DNA of 64,000 nucleotides from Planosporangium flavigriseum (GCF_011947225.1 NZ_JAATVW010000008.1:148535-212534); one strand, 5' to 3'; positions 34,132 through 42,839 are shown, numbered from the stretch's first letter. The notes: generated by a model from the letters alone, not told the origin. Program-made: numbers and translations.

Positions 34132-35694
34132 ATGACCCCCTCCGCCATGACCCCCTCCACGCTCTACCGCAACGGGCGGATCTACAGCGCGTCCGTGCCC
34201 GGTTCGACCGCGCTGCTCGTCACCGACGGCCGGATCGCCTGGCTTGGCGCCGACACCGGGGCGCCGGCCGCCGACCGGGTCGTCGACGTCGCCGGCGCGC
34301 TGATCGCGCCGGCGTTCGTCGACGCGCACGTGCACGCGTTCGACACCGGCCTCACCCTGCTGGGACTCGACCTGGCCGCCACCCGGTCGCGGGAGGACGT
34401 CCTCGACGCGGTGCGCCGGCACGCTGCGGACCTGCCCGGTGACGCGGTCGTGGTCGGGCACGGCTGGGACGAGTCGGGCTGGGTCGACCAGCGGCCACCG
34501 GCGGCGGCAGAGCTGGACCGCGCGGCGGGCGGCCGAATGGTGTACCTGTCGCAGGCGTCGGTGCACTCGGCGATCGTCTCGTCGCCGCTGCTGGCGAGGG
34601 TGTCCCCGGACGTGCCGGGCTACGCGTCCGACGGCTGGCTGCGCCGGGACGCCCATCACGTGGTGCGCGGCATCGCCCACGGGTCGATCGGCGCCACGCA
34701 GCGCCGCCGGGCGCAGGAAACGGCGCTGCGGCACGCCGCGTCGCTGGGGATCGCGGCGGTGCACGAGTGCGGCGGGCCGGGCACGTCCGACGAGGAGGGC
34801 TTCCAGGCTCTCCTCGCACTGCCGGCCGAGGGTGACCTGCCCGAGGTGTACGGGTACTGGGGTGAGCTGGGCGCGGCCGCGAAGGCCCGCGAGCTGGGCG
34901 CGGTCGGGGCCGGTGGCGACCTGTACGCCGACGGGGCGCTCGGATCGCACACGGCCCACCTGCGCTCGCCCTACCTGGACGCCGACACCTCCGGCCATGG
35001 GTACGTCAGCGCTGAGCAGGTGGCCAAGCACCTGGTCGGCTGCGTACGCGAAGGGGTCCAGGGCGGGTTCCACGCCATCGGGGACGCGGCGATCGGCACG
35101 GTCCTCGACGGGTTCGGTCTGGCCGCGCGGCAGGTCGGTATCGACGCGCTGCGAGCCGGGCGGCACCGCATCGAGCACCTGGAGATCCTCGACCGGGACC
35201 TGATCCGCGGGCTCGTCGAGTACGGGATCACCGCCAGCGTGCAGCCGGCGTTCGACCGGCTCTGGGGCGGCGAGCACGGCATGTACGCGCAGCGCCTCGG
35301 CGTCGCCCGGTCGCTGGAGTCCAACCCGCTGGGCGCCCTCGCCGGCGTCGGGGTGGCCCTCGCGTTCGGTTCGGACTCGCCGGTGACGCCGCTGGACCCG
35401 TGGGGAACGATCCGCGCGGCGGCCACCCACCACAACCCGGTGTACCGGGTGAGCACCCGGACGGCGTTCGCCGCGCACAGCCGGGGCGGCTGGCGGGCGG
35501 CCGGGCTCGACGCCGACGGCCGCCTCGCCCCTGGGACGTCGGCGACGTTCGCGGTGTGGGACGTGGCCGGGCCGCTGCAGGGCGGCCTGCCGGTGCTGGC
35601 CCCGGATTCGCCGGAGGAATCGGCGCCGGCGCTGCCGGTGTGCCGGCGCACCGTGCTGCGCGGCGAGGTGATCTACGACGTGGAGGACGCGTGA
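34132..35694 (+). CDS. Amidohydrolase (YtcJ-like) in the lysine operon
   Basis: A 520-residue metal-dependent hydrolase of amidohydrolase family 3. Metal ligands are visible as DAHVHAF (H66, H68), GGFHAIGDAAIG near 320, HRIEHLEILD near 345, and FGSDSPVTPLDPW near 420. Relatives hydrolyse N-acyl amino acids, formamides or cyclic ureas. It sits between kdd and kamD with four bases before and a four-base GTGA overlap after, so it is a genuine operon member. No step of the textbook pathway needs it. It could release lysine or an intermediate from an N-acylated or lactam form. Two ATG codons (34132, 34147) are possible starts. Confidence 0.9.
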   Translation: MTPSAMTPSTLYRNGRIYSASVPGSTALLVTDGRIAWLGADTGAPAADRVVDVAGALIAPAFVDAHVHAFDTGLTLLGLDLAATRSREDVLDAVRRHAADLPGDAVVVGHGWDESGWVDQRPPAAAELDRAAGGRMVYLSQASVHSAIVSSPLLARVSPDVPGYASDGWLRRDAHHVVRGIAHGSIGATQRRRAQETALRHAASLGIAAVHECGGPGTSDEEGFQALLALPAEGDLPEVYGYWGELGAAAKARELGAVGAGGDLYADGALGSHTAHLRSPYLDADTSGHGYVSAEQVAKHLVGCVREGVQGGFHAIGDAAIGTVLDGFGLAARQVGIDALRAGRHRIEHLEILDRDLIRGLVEYGITASVQPAFDRLWGGEHGMYAQRLGVARSLESNPLGALAGVGVALAFGSDSPVTPLDPWGTIRAAATHHNPVYRVSTRTAFAAHSRGGWRAAGLDADGRLAPGTSATFAVWDVAGPLQGGLPVLAPDSPEESAPALPVCRRTVLRGEVIYDVEDA

Positions 35695-37250
35695 GCGGAA
35701 AACTCGACCTCGACCCGGCCCTCGTTCGCCGGGCGCGGCAGTTGGCCCGCAGGGCCGGCAAGCCGGTGGTGGACCTGGCGCGCAGCCACACGACCGTGTC
35801 GGTGGAGCGGGCGGTGCTGCGGCTGGCCGGGGTGACCGGCGCCGACGCCGACGGCATCCCGTTGGTCAACCGCCTGGTCGACGCGGTGGTGGCCGACGTC
35901 GGCCTGGGCCACGGGGTGGCGCTGCCGGTCGTCGAAGCCGCCACCCGCGAAGGCGTGGACGATCTGACGTTGCTGGCGCAGAAGGCGGCCGCCGGGTCGG
36001 TGCGCTTCGAGGTGCCCTCGGGGAGGGCGGCGACGGCGGCGCGGCGCGCAGCCCGGCGGGCGGTCGGGGCGGGCATCACGCGGATCGACAAGCGCCGCGC
36101 CGAGCGAGACCGGCTGATCAAACGCCACGGCGACCCCGACCAACGACCCTGGATCTACCTGATCGTCGCCACCGGCGACATCTACGAGGACATCCCGCAG
36201 GCGCAGGCCGCCGCGCGGGAAGGCGCCGACATCATCGCCGTGATCCGGTCGACCGGGCAGTCCCTTTTGGACTACGTACCGGAGGGCGCCACCCGCGAGG
36301 GGTTCGCCGGCACGTACGCCACCCAGGAGAACTTCCGCCTGATGCGAGCGGCCCTCGACGAGTCGTCGCGCGAGTTGGGCCGCTACGTGCGGCTGACCAA
36401 CTACGCCAGCGGCCTGTGCATGCCGGAGATCGCCACCCTGGCCGGCCTGGAACGGCTGGACATGATGCTCAACGACTCGATGTACGGGATCCTGTTCCGC
36501 GACATCAACCCCATCCGCACCTTCGTCGACCAGCGGTTCTCCCGGCAGATCCACGCCCGGGCCGGGATCATCATCAACACCGGTGAGGACAACTACCTGA
36601 CCACCGCCGACGCGGTCGAGGCCGCGCACACCGTCACCGTGTCGCAGCTGCTCAACGAGTACTTCGCCCACGAGGCGGGGCTTGCGGACTGGCAGCTCGG
36701 CCTGGGTCACGCCTTCGAGATCAACCCCGACCTGCCGGAGTCGTTCCGCCTCGAACTCGCGCACGCGCTGCTGGCACGGGAGCTGTTCCCGCACGCGCCG
36801 CTGAAGTGGATGCCGCCCACCAAGCACATGACCGGCGACGTGTTCCGCGGCAACCTGCTCGACGGGTTCTTCAACCTGGCCGGCACCATGACCGGGCAGG
36901 GCATCCTGCTGGTGGGCATGATGACCGAGGCGGTGGTGACGCCGTGGCTGTCGGACCGGGACATCGCCCTGCAGAACGTCCGGTACGTGCTGAACGCCGC
37001 CGGTGGGCTGCACGAGGACTTCGTGCCGGCGCCCGGCGGATTCATCCAGCGGCGCGCGAACCATGTTCTGGGTGAGGCGGTGGACCTGCTGGAGCGGATC
37101 GTGGACGACACGCTGCTGAACGCGATCGCCGACGGCACGTTCGGGATCACCAAGCGCCCGGCCGACCGGGGCAAGGGCCTCGACGGCGTGGCCCGCCACG
37201 AGGCCGGCTACTACAACCCGGCCACGGAGATCCTGGAGGGCGAGCAGTGA
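35691..37250 (+). CDS. kamD: Lysine 5,6-aminomutase, alpha subunit
   Basis: KamD, with KamE, moves the terminal amino group of beta-lysine from C6 to C5 using adenosylcobalamin and PLP. The 519-residue protein shows the TIM-barrel PLP-binding subunit hallmarks: PWIYLIVATGDIYEDIPQAQ, DIIAVIRSTGQSLLDYVPEG, MPEIATLAGLERLDMMLNDS and LKWMPPTKHMTGDVFRGN. Length agrees with characterised subunits (about 516). The GTG start overlaps the amidohydrolase stop. kamE follows after an unusually long 115-bp gap. Confidence 0.96.
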   Translation: MSGKLDLDPALVRRARQLARRAGKPVVDLARSHTTVSVERAVLRLAGVTGADADGIPLVNRLVDAVVADVGLGHGVALPVVEAATREGVDDLTLLAQKAAAGSVRFEVPSGRAATAARRAARRAVGAGITRIDKRRAERDRLIKRHGDPDQRPWIYLIVATGDIYEDIPQAQAAAREGADIIAVIRSTGQSLLDYVPEGATREGFAGTYATQENFRLMRAALDESSRELGRYVRLTNYASGLCMPEIATLAGLERLDMMLNDSMYGILFRDINPIRTFVDQRFSRQIHARAGIIINTGEDNYLTTADAVEAAHTVTVSQLLNEYFAHEAGLADWQLGLGHAFEINPDLPESFRLELAHALLARELFPHAPLKWMPPTKHMTGDVFRGNLLDGFFNLAGTMTGQGILLVGMMTEAVVTPWLSDRDIALQNVRYVLNAAGGLHEDFVPAPGGFIQRRANHVLGEAVDLLERIVDDTLLNAIADGTFGITKRPADRGKGLDGVARHEAGYYNPATEILEGEQ

Positions 37251-37365
37251 GCGCCCCACGCCCACGCCGGCGCTCAAGCCCGCGCCCAAGATCCGCGCAG
37301 TTTCGCCGTAACTGCGGCTACCGGCCGGCGGATAGCAGCAACTTCGCCCAAACTGCGGAGAGTTC
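37251..37365. repeat. 115-bp gap with REP-like inverted repeats inside the kam operon
   Basis: Unlike the overlapping junctions elsewhere in the operon, this gap holds CGCAGTT-N7-AACTGCG and a further inverted partial copy (CAACTTCGCCCAAACTGCGG). It resembles short palindromic repeats scattered in actinomycete genomes and could also modulate kamD:kamE ratio. The kamE ribosome binding site is the GGAGAG just before the ATG. Confidence 0.5.
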
Positions 37366-38112
37366 ATGAGCACCGTCATCCGCCCCTACGGGGACACCAC
37401 CGGCGACGGCATGGTGCAGCTGTCGTTCACCCTGCCGGTGCCGTGCGACAAGCGCGCCGAGGGCGCGGCGCTGCAGTTGGCGGGCAAGATGGGCCTGGAC
37501 CCGGCGATGGTGGTGCACGCCAAGCAGATGGGCGAAGGCTTCACGTTCTTCGTGGTGTACGGGCGGGTCAACCACCTCGTCGACCTGTCCGAGGTCGTCG
37601 TCGCCGAGCGGGACTTCCCGCTGCTGTCGCCCCATGAGGTCAACGCGCTGGTGAAGCGGCGGCTGCGGCGCGAGCTCGTCGTGGTCGGGGCCTGCATCGG
37701 TACGGATGCGCACACGGTCGGCATCGACGCGATCCTCAACGTCAAGGGGATCGCGGGGGAGAAGGGCCTGGAGTACTACCGGGAGCTGCGGGTGGTCAAC
37801 CTGGGTTCCCAGGTGGCCGTGCCCGACCTCGTCGAGGCCGCCCGGGCGGAGAAGGCCGACGCGGTCCTGGTCAGCCAGGTCGTCACCCAGCGCGACGCGC
37901 ACCTGCACAACACCCGGGAGATGTCGGCGGCGTTCCGGGAGGCGGTGCCGGCCGACCGCCGGCCGCTGCTGGTCGTCGGTGGTCCCCGCTTCGACGAGCT
38001 GATGGCCGCCGAACTGGGCGTCAACCGGATCTTCGGGCGCGGCACTACCCCGCGCGAGGTGGCCAGCTACCTCGTCCACGCGTTGATCACGCAGAAAGCG
38101 AAGGCAGCATGA
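37366..38112 (+). CDS. kamE: Lysine 5,6-aminomutase, beta (cobalamin-binding) subunit
   Basis: KamE carries the B12-binding Rossmann domain of the aminomutase. The cobalamin motif DxHxxG is D114-A-H116-T-V-G119, within GTDAHTVGIDAI. The lysine that holds PLP in the open state is probably K127 in LNVKG. The start region (VIRPYGDTTGDGMVQLSFTL) matches family members, and the length of 248 is close to the usual 260. It overlaps kal by four bases (ATGA). Confidence 0.96.
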   Translation: MSTVIRPYGDTTGDGMVQLSFTLPVPCDKRAEGAALQLAGKMGLDPAMVVHAKQMGEGFTFFVVYGRVNHLVDLSEVVVAERDFPLLSPHEVNALVKRRLRRELVVVGACIGTDAHTVGIDAILNVKGIAGEKGLEYYRELRVVNLGSQVAVPDLVEAARAEKADAVLVSQVVTQRDAHLHNTREMSAAFREAVPADRRPLLVVGGPRFDELMAAELGVNRIFGRGTTPREVASYLVHALITQKAKAA

Positions 38113-38492
38113 GCGTTGGTCTGACCGTCACCCACCGGCGTTACGTGCCCTCCTCGCACGCCCACTACGCCGGCAACCTCGTCGACGGCGCGTACGCCCT
38201 CGGACTGTTCGGCGACGTCGCCACCGAGGTGTGCATCCGCACCGACGGCGACGAGGGCCTGTTCGCCTCGTACTCCGACGTGCAGTTCACCGCGCCGATA
38301 CGGGCCGGCGACGTCCTCGAAGTGACCGCGACGGTCACCCGCATGGGTACCCGCAGCCGCACCGTCGACTTCACCTGCGCGGTCGTCTGCCGCGGCAACC
38401 CGGACAAGGGTGACTCCGCGGCTGAGGTCCTCGACCCGCCGATCGTCGCCGTCACGGCCACCGGCACCGTGGTCGTCCCGCCGCGCCCGTGA
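38109..38492 (+). CDS. kal: 3-aminobutyryl-CoA ammonia-lyase
   Basis: Kal eliminates ammonia from L-3-aminobutyryl-CoA to give crotonyl-CoA. The 127-residue hotdog-fold protein starts VTHRRYVPSSHAHYAGNLVDGAYALGLFGD (given here in one phrase by key parts RRYVPSSHAHYAGNLVDG), typical of the family, and continues with GDVLEVTATVTRMGTRSR. It overlaps kamE upstream and the MutL-like gene downstream by four bases each. Its substrate would come from Kce, which is not encoded in this window. Confidence 0.92.
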   Translation: MSVGLTVTHRRYVPSSHAHYAGNLVDGAYALGLFGDVATEVCIRTDGDEGLFASYSDVQFTAPIRAGDVLEVTATVTRMGTRSRTVDFTCAVVCRGNPDKGDSAAEVLDPPIVAVTATGTVVVPPRP

Positions 38493-39910
38493 CCGCCCGC
38501 GTCGACGTGCGGACCCGGCCCGCGCCGGGCACGCCCCTGGCCGTCTGCGCCGACATCGGGTCGACCTACACGAAGGTCGCCGTGGTCGACGTGACCGACG
38601 GGACGCTCGTCGTGACCGCGTCGCACCCGACGACCGCCGGCACCGACGTCATGCACGGCCTCGACGCGTGCGTCGCCGACGTCGCGGAGCGGCTGCCCGG
38701 CCACGACCTGTCGACCCGGTACGCGTGCTCGTCGGCCGGTGGCGGGCTGCGCCTGGCCGTGGTCGGCTACGAGGCTCTGGTCAGCGCGGAGGCCGCGCAC
38801 CGGGTCGCCACGAGCGCCGGGGCGCGGGTGGTGCACGTGGCCGCCGGGCGCCTGGACACGGCCGGGGTGACGGCGCTACGGGCGGCGCAACCGGACGTGG
38901 TGCTGCTGGTGGGCGGCACCGACGGCGGCGACGCCGAAACCGTACGCCACAACGCCGCGCGGCTGGCCGCCGCGCGGCTGCGGGTGCCGGTCGTGGTGGC
39001 CGGCAACGCCGATGCCCGCGACGACGTGGTCACGGCGCTGCGCGCGAAGAGCGTCCCGGTCGTCGCGACCGACAACGTGCTGCCCCGCATCGGGGTGCTC
39101 GCGCCGCAGCCGGCGCGGGCCGCGATCCGGGAGGTGTTCCTGCGCCACGTCATCAGCGGCAAGGGGCTGTCGCGCGATCCCCGCTTCGCCCGCCTGGTCC
39201 GTGGCGCCACCCCGGATGTCGTGCTGACCGCGGTGGAGCTGCTGGCCGACAACGCCGACAGTGCTGACAGCGCCCCCGGCGACTTCGCCGTGGTCGACGT
39301 CGGCGGGGCCACCACCGACGTGTACTCGGTGATCGTGCCCGACGCCGAACGGTCGGCCGGGCCGGGCCGGGAGGTCGCCGGGGTGCTGTGGCGCAGCCGT
39401 ACCGTCGAAGGCGACCTGGGCGTGCGGTGGAGCGCGCCCGGCGTGGTCGTCGCGGCGCGGGCGGAGAAGCTGATCGGCGACGCCGAGGCCGAGTCGCTCG
39501 CCGCGGCCGCCGAGGCTCGGGCGGCCGATCCGGACCTGATCGCCGAGTCACCGGAGGTCGATCTTCGGCTCGCCGAGTTGGCCGCCGTGGTGGCGCTGCG
39601 CCGCCACGCCCGCGGCGAGACCGTCGGCGACCGTACTCTGGGGCCTGCGGCCAGCGCGACGGTCCGGCGCGGCGGCAAGGATCTTGGCGCGGTACGGCTG
39701 CTGATCGGGTCGGGCGGGGTGCTGCGGCACGCCCCGGCCCGCGCGTCGGTGGCGGCCCTGGAGGCGGTCCTGTCTGACCACGCCGGCGGATGGCGGCTGC
39801 CGAAGGCGGCGACGCCGCGCGTGGACCGGGCCTATGTGCTGGCCGCCGTCGGGCTGCTCGCCGCGGATTTTCCCTACGCCGCCATGGCGCTGGCGCGACG
39901 GGAACTGTAG
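38489..39910 (+). CDS. MutL/GlmL-like ASKHA ATPase, probable aminomutase reactivase
   Basis: A 473-residue member of the glutamate mutase L (MutL/GlmL) family, unrelated to mismatch-repair MutL. Actin-like ATPase phosphate loops are visible: CADIGSTYTKVAVVD near residue 20, VLLVGGTDGGDAETV near 137 and FAVVDVGGATTDVYSV near 264. Such proteins accompany adenosylcobalamin mutases and are thought to exchange damaged cofactor. As the last gene of the kam operon it most likely serves KamDE. The GTG start overlaps the kal stop. Confidence 0.93.
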   Translation: MTARVDVRTRPAPGTPLAVCADIGSTYTKVAVVDVTDGTLVVTASHPTTAGTDVMHGLDACVADVAERLPGHDLSTRYACSSAGGGLRLAVVGYEALVSAEAAHRVATSAGARVVHVAAGRLDTAGVTALRAAQPDVVLLVGGTDGGDAETVRHNAARLAAARLRVPVVVAGNADARDDVVTALRAKSVPVVATDNVLPRIGVLAPQPARAAIREVFLRHVISGKGLSRDPRFARLVRGATPDVVLTAVELLADNADSADSAPGDFAVVDVGGATTDVYSVIVPDAERSAGPGREVAGVLWRSRTVEGDLGVRWSAPGVVVAARAEKLIGDAEAESLAAAAEARAADPDLIAESPEVDLRLAELAAVVALRRHARGETVGDRTLGPAASATVRRGGKDLGAVRLLIGSGGVLRHAPARASVAALEAVLSDHAGGWRLPKAATPRVDRAYVLAAVGLLAADFPYAAMALARREL

Positions 39911-39980
39911 GGGTCGTCACAGCGGCGAGACACGCCAAGTGCGACACGCCGCCCCGATCGGGGGATACCCGGTTGACCCG

Positions 39981-40011
39981 TTGACAGCGGCAGGGGTGGG
40001 TCGCGTACCTT
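39981..40011 (+). promoter_or_regulatory. Strong housekeeping-type promoter upstream of lnt
   Basis: A consensus -35 TTGACA at 39981-39986 and a -10 TACCTT at 40006-40011, 19 bp apart, predict transcription from about 40018. The first start codon downstream is 380 bases away. A second TTGACC occurs at 39973. Confidence 0.6.
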
Positions 40012-40017
40012 CTTTGA

Positions 40018-40300
40018 GTCCTACTTCGGAAAGCGACTGTTGTTCGCTTTGCCTCTTCGTTCGCTGGCCGTACGCCGAGCCATCCGGCGCGTGCCAGGTC
40101 CAGCGAGCGGGGGTCGGCGGGGCGGCGCGAACCGGCCGCGTTCCGGTACGGGCAGGGGGTTACACACGGTCAGTAGACAACGAGCCAGTCGCGGGCAGCC
40201 GGTCCGTTCCTGGCCGGAACGAAGGTCGTGTTTGGTGCTCTGCCACTCCGGCCGGGCAGGACCTGGGAGCACGGGGCGCGGCTACGGCCGCGCCCCGATT
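40018..40300 (+). ncRNA. Candidate structured leader or small RNA upstream of lnt
   Basis: About 280 transcribed bases lack an ORF with coding bias but hold nested pairings. AAAGCGA/TCGCTTT forms a hairpin at 40030-40050. GTGCCAGGTCC (40091-40101) can pair over 160 bases with GGACCTGG...GCAC (40259-40272). The same right arm can instead fold locally with GTGCTCTGCC (40235-40244). A stable GC hairpin follows at 40272. Mutually exclusive pairings before a terminator-like hairpin suggest an attenuator or riboswitch, or a 6S-like small RNA. I do not recognise a known class. Confidence 0.4.
40272..40297 (+). terminator. 11-bp GC hairpin in the lnt leader
   Basis: CGGGGCGCGGC (40272-40282) pairs exactly with 40287-40297 around TACG and is followed by ATTTCCGTT. 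It could end a small RNA or act as a conditional terminator before lnt. Confidence 0.55.
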
Positions 40301-40396
40301 TCCGTTCCTGGGCCCCCTCTCATCGCGCCCCTCCCGGCGCATGGCGGTGACAGCGGGCACAATGGGCAGGCTTGAGCACCATCGAGAGAGGCCCAC

Positions 40397-42025
40397 GTGA
40401 CGGCGGTAGGCATGGACGCGGCGTCGCAGCCGGCGCCGGCGGACTCCCGGGTCGGTCACCCGGCCGCTCCTCGCACCCAAGTACCCGTACGCCGGATCCT
40501 GCCCGTCCTGGCGGCGGCTGCGGCCGGGCTGGCGCTGTTGGCGTCGTTCCCGCCGTACAACCTGTGGTGGCTCGCGCCGGTCGGGGTGGCGCTGTTGACG
40601 ATCGCCGTGCACGGCCGCCGCGTCACCGGCGGATTGGCGCTGGGCGCGGTGACCGGGGCCGCGTTCTTCACCCCACTGCTGCACTGGACCAACACCCAGG
40701 TCGGTTGGACGCCCTGGCTGCTGCTGTCCGGGCTGCAGACGCTCTACGTCGCGCTGCTGGGCGGCGCGCTCGCCGCCGCCGGCCGGCTGGTGCGCCGGTG
40801 GCCGGGGCTGCTGGCGCCGGTGACCGCCGTGTTGTGGGTCGCGCAGGAGGCCCTGCGCGACCGGACCCCGTTCGGCGGGTTCCCGTGGGCGAGGTTGGCG
40901 TTCAGCCAGGCCGATTCGCCGCTGCTGCGCCTGGCCGCGCTGGGCGGCGCGCCGGCCGTCACGTTCGCGGTCGCCCTTGTCGGTGGCCTGATCGCCGCGG
41001 CTGTTCTCCGCGGCTCGGTCGCCGTCGCGCGGCGCGCGGCGCTCCTGCTCGCCGCGGCCGGCGTGGTCGGGCTCGCCGCGGTCGTACCCGTCGGCCGTCC
41101 GGACGGGCGGACGGTCACGGTCGGGTTCGTGCAGGGCAACGTGCCCCGGCTCGGCCTGGACTTCAACGCCCAGCGCCAGCAGGTGCTGCGCAACCACGTC
41201 ACCGGCACCGAGGAGCTGGCCCGCAAGGTCGCCGCCGGCACCGCGCCCCGGCCCGACCTGGTGATCTGGCCGGAGAACGCCAGTGACGTCGACCCCGTCG
41301 CCGACCCGGTCGCCGGGGAGCTCATCACCCGGGCCGCCCAAGCCGTCGACGCGCCGATCCTGGTCGGTTCGTTGCTGCAGGGCCCCGGCGACCGGGTACG
41401 CAACGTCGGCCTGGTCTGGCTGCCGACCGGCGGACCGGTCGACACGTACGTCAAGCGCCACCCGGTGCCGTTCGCCGAGTACGTGCCGATGCGCGCGCTC
41501 GCCCGCAAGGTCACCACCAAGGTCGACCTGGTGCGCGCCGACTTCCTGGCCGGCGACCGGGCCGGCGTGCTGCGCGTCGGCCCGGCGCGGGTGGGCGACG
41601 TCATCTGCTTCGAGGTCGCCTACGACGGTCTGGTGCGCGACACGGTCACCGGTGGCGCCGAACTGATCGTCACCCAGACCAACAACGCGACGTTCGACGC
41701 CGACGAGGCGGGCCAGCAGTTGGCCATGGTGCGGCTGCGGGCCGTCGAGCACGGCCGCGACGCGATGATGGTCTCCACCGTCGGGATCTCCGGCTTCGTC
41801 ACCGCCGACGGGCGGGTACATTCCGCGACCGGATTCAACACCGCGGCCGCCGAGTCGCGCGAGCTGACGTTGAGCCGTACCCGTACGCTTGCAACCAGAC
41901 TGGGGGCGGTCCCGGAGTACGTGATGCTGGGCGCCGCCGCCATCGTGCTGGTCGGCGCGGCTGTTGTGCGAAGCCCGCGGTCCGTCACAGCTGATAACGA
42001 GCTTGACAGCGAGGGGGAAACGTGA
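40397..42025 (+). CDS. lnt: Apolipoprotein N-acyltransferase
   Basis: Lnt adds the third acyl chain to the N-terminal cysteine of lipoproteins at the outer face of the cytoplasmic membrane. The 542-residue protein has about seven transmembrane helices and a nitrilase-like domain. The catalytic triad is visible as WPENAS (E near 293), YVKRHPVPFAEYVP (K near 353) and VICFEVAYD (C near 404). AGAGAGG precedes the GTG. The next gene, ppm, overlaps by four bases. In Mycobacterium tuberculosis the two activities are domains of one protein, so this is the split arrangement. Confidence 0.95.
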   Translation: MTAVGMDAASQPAPADSRVGHPAAPRTQVPVRRILPVLAAAAAGLALLASFPPYNLWWLAPVGVALLTIAVHGRRVTGGLALGAVTGAAFFTPLLHWTNTQVGWTPWLLLSGLQTLYVALLGGALAAAGRLVRRWPGLLAPVTAVLWVAQEALRDRTPFGGFPWARLAFSQADSPLLRLAALGGAPAVTFAVALVGGLIAAAVLRGSVAVARRAALLLAAAGVVGLAAVVPVGRPDGRTVTVGFVQGNVPRLGLDFNAQRQQVLRNHVTGTEELARKVAAGTAPRPDLVIWPENASDVDPVADPVAGELITRAAQAVDAPILVGSLLQGPGDRVRNVGLVWLPTGGPVDTYVKRHPVPFAEYVPMRALARKVTTKVDLVRADFLAGDRAGVLRVGPARVGDVICFEVAYDGLVRDTVTGGAELIVTQTNNATFDADEAGQQLAMVRLRAVEHGRDAMMVSTVGISGFVTADGRVHSATGFNTAAAESRELTLSRTRTLATRLGAVPEYVMLGAAAIVLVGAAVVRSPRSVTADNELDSEGET

Positions 42026-42825
42026 CCGGGAGCACCAATACGCCGCAGGAGTCGGCGGGGGGCTACCCCGGCGTCGGCCGGGTGCTCGTCGTGATCCCCA
42101 CGTACAACGAGTCCGACAACATCCGGGTCATCGTCGACCGTGTCCGGCGCGCGGCGCCCGCCGTCGACGTGCTGATCGCCGACGACAACAGCCCCGACGG
42201 CACCGGCGCCATCGCCGACGAGCTGGCCGCCGCCGACCCGCAGATCCACGTCCTGCACCGCCCCGGCAAGCAGGGCCTCGGCGCGGCGTACATCGCCGGT
42301 TTCGGCTGGGCGCGCGAGCGTGGTTACGACGCGGTGGTGGAGATGGACGCCGACGGCTCACACGCCCCCGAGGAGCTGCCCCGGCTGCTCGACGCCGGCC
42401 GCGACGCCGACGTGGTGATCGGCTCGCGGTGGGTGCGCGGAGGCAAGGTCATCAACTGGCCGGTGCGCCGGCTGGTGCTGTCGCGCGGCGCGTCGCTGTA
42501 TACCCGGATGGCGATGGGGTACCCGGTGCGCGACGCCACCGCCGGCTACCGGGTGTACCGGATGCCGGTGCTCGACAAGCTCGAACTCGACCAGGTGGCC
42601 TCCCAGGGGTACTGCTTCCAGATCGACCTGGGCTGGCGCGCCTACCGGCACGGTTTCCGCATCGTCGAAGTGCCGATCACGTTCGCCGAGCGGGAACGCG
42701 GGGCGAGCAAGATGAGCTCCACCATCGTGCGTGAGGCGCTGGTACGGGTGACCGTGTGGGGCGCCCAGGCGCGCCTGGGGAGCGTGAAGCGGGCGCTCGG
42801 CGGCGGCCAGAAGCGCCCCGGCTAG
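42022..42825 (+). CDS. ppm: Polyprenol-monophosphomannose synthase
   Basis: This GT2 enzyme transfers mannose from GDP-mannose to polyprenyl phosphate, giving the donor for lipomannan, lipoarabinomannan and protein O-mannosylation. The 267-residue protein contains VVIPTYNESDNI near residue 17, ADDNSPDGTG near 53, EMDADGSHAPEELP near 108 (DxD motif) and VIGSRWVRGG near 133. No C-terminal membrane domain is present; the membrane function is presumably supplied by Lnt next door. The GTG start overlaps the lnt stop. Confidence 0.95.
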   Translation: MTGSTNTPQESAGGYPGVGRVLVVIPTYNESDNIRVIVDRVRRAAPAVDVLIADDNSPDGTGAIADELAAADPQIHVLHRPGKQGLGAAYIAGFGWARERGYDAVVEMDADGSHAPEELPRLLDAGRDADVVIGSRWVRGGKVINWPVRRLVLSRGASLYTRMAMGYPVRDATAGYRVYRMPVLDKLELDQVASQGYCFQIDLGWRAYRHGFRIVEVPITFAERERGASKMSSTIVREALVRVTVWGAQARLGSVKRALGGGQKRPG

Positions 42826-42839
42826 GCACGGAGTACCGC

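Noticed and set aside
40018..40300. Known structured RNA (RNase P RNA, tmRNA, SRP RNA, cobalamin riboswitch)
   Set aside because: I could not find the conserved cores of these classes, such as the tmRNA acceptor end or the B12 box. Only an unclassified structured leader is claimed.
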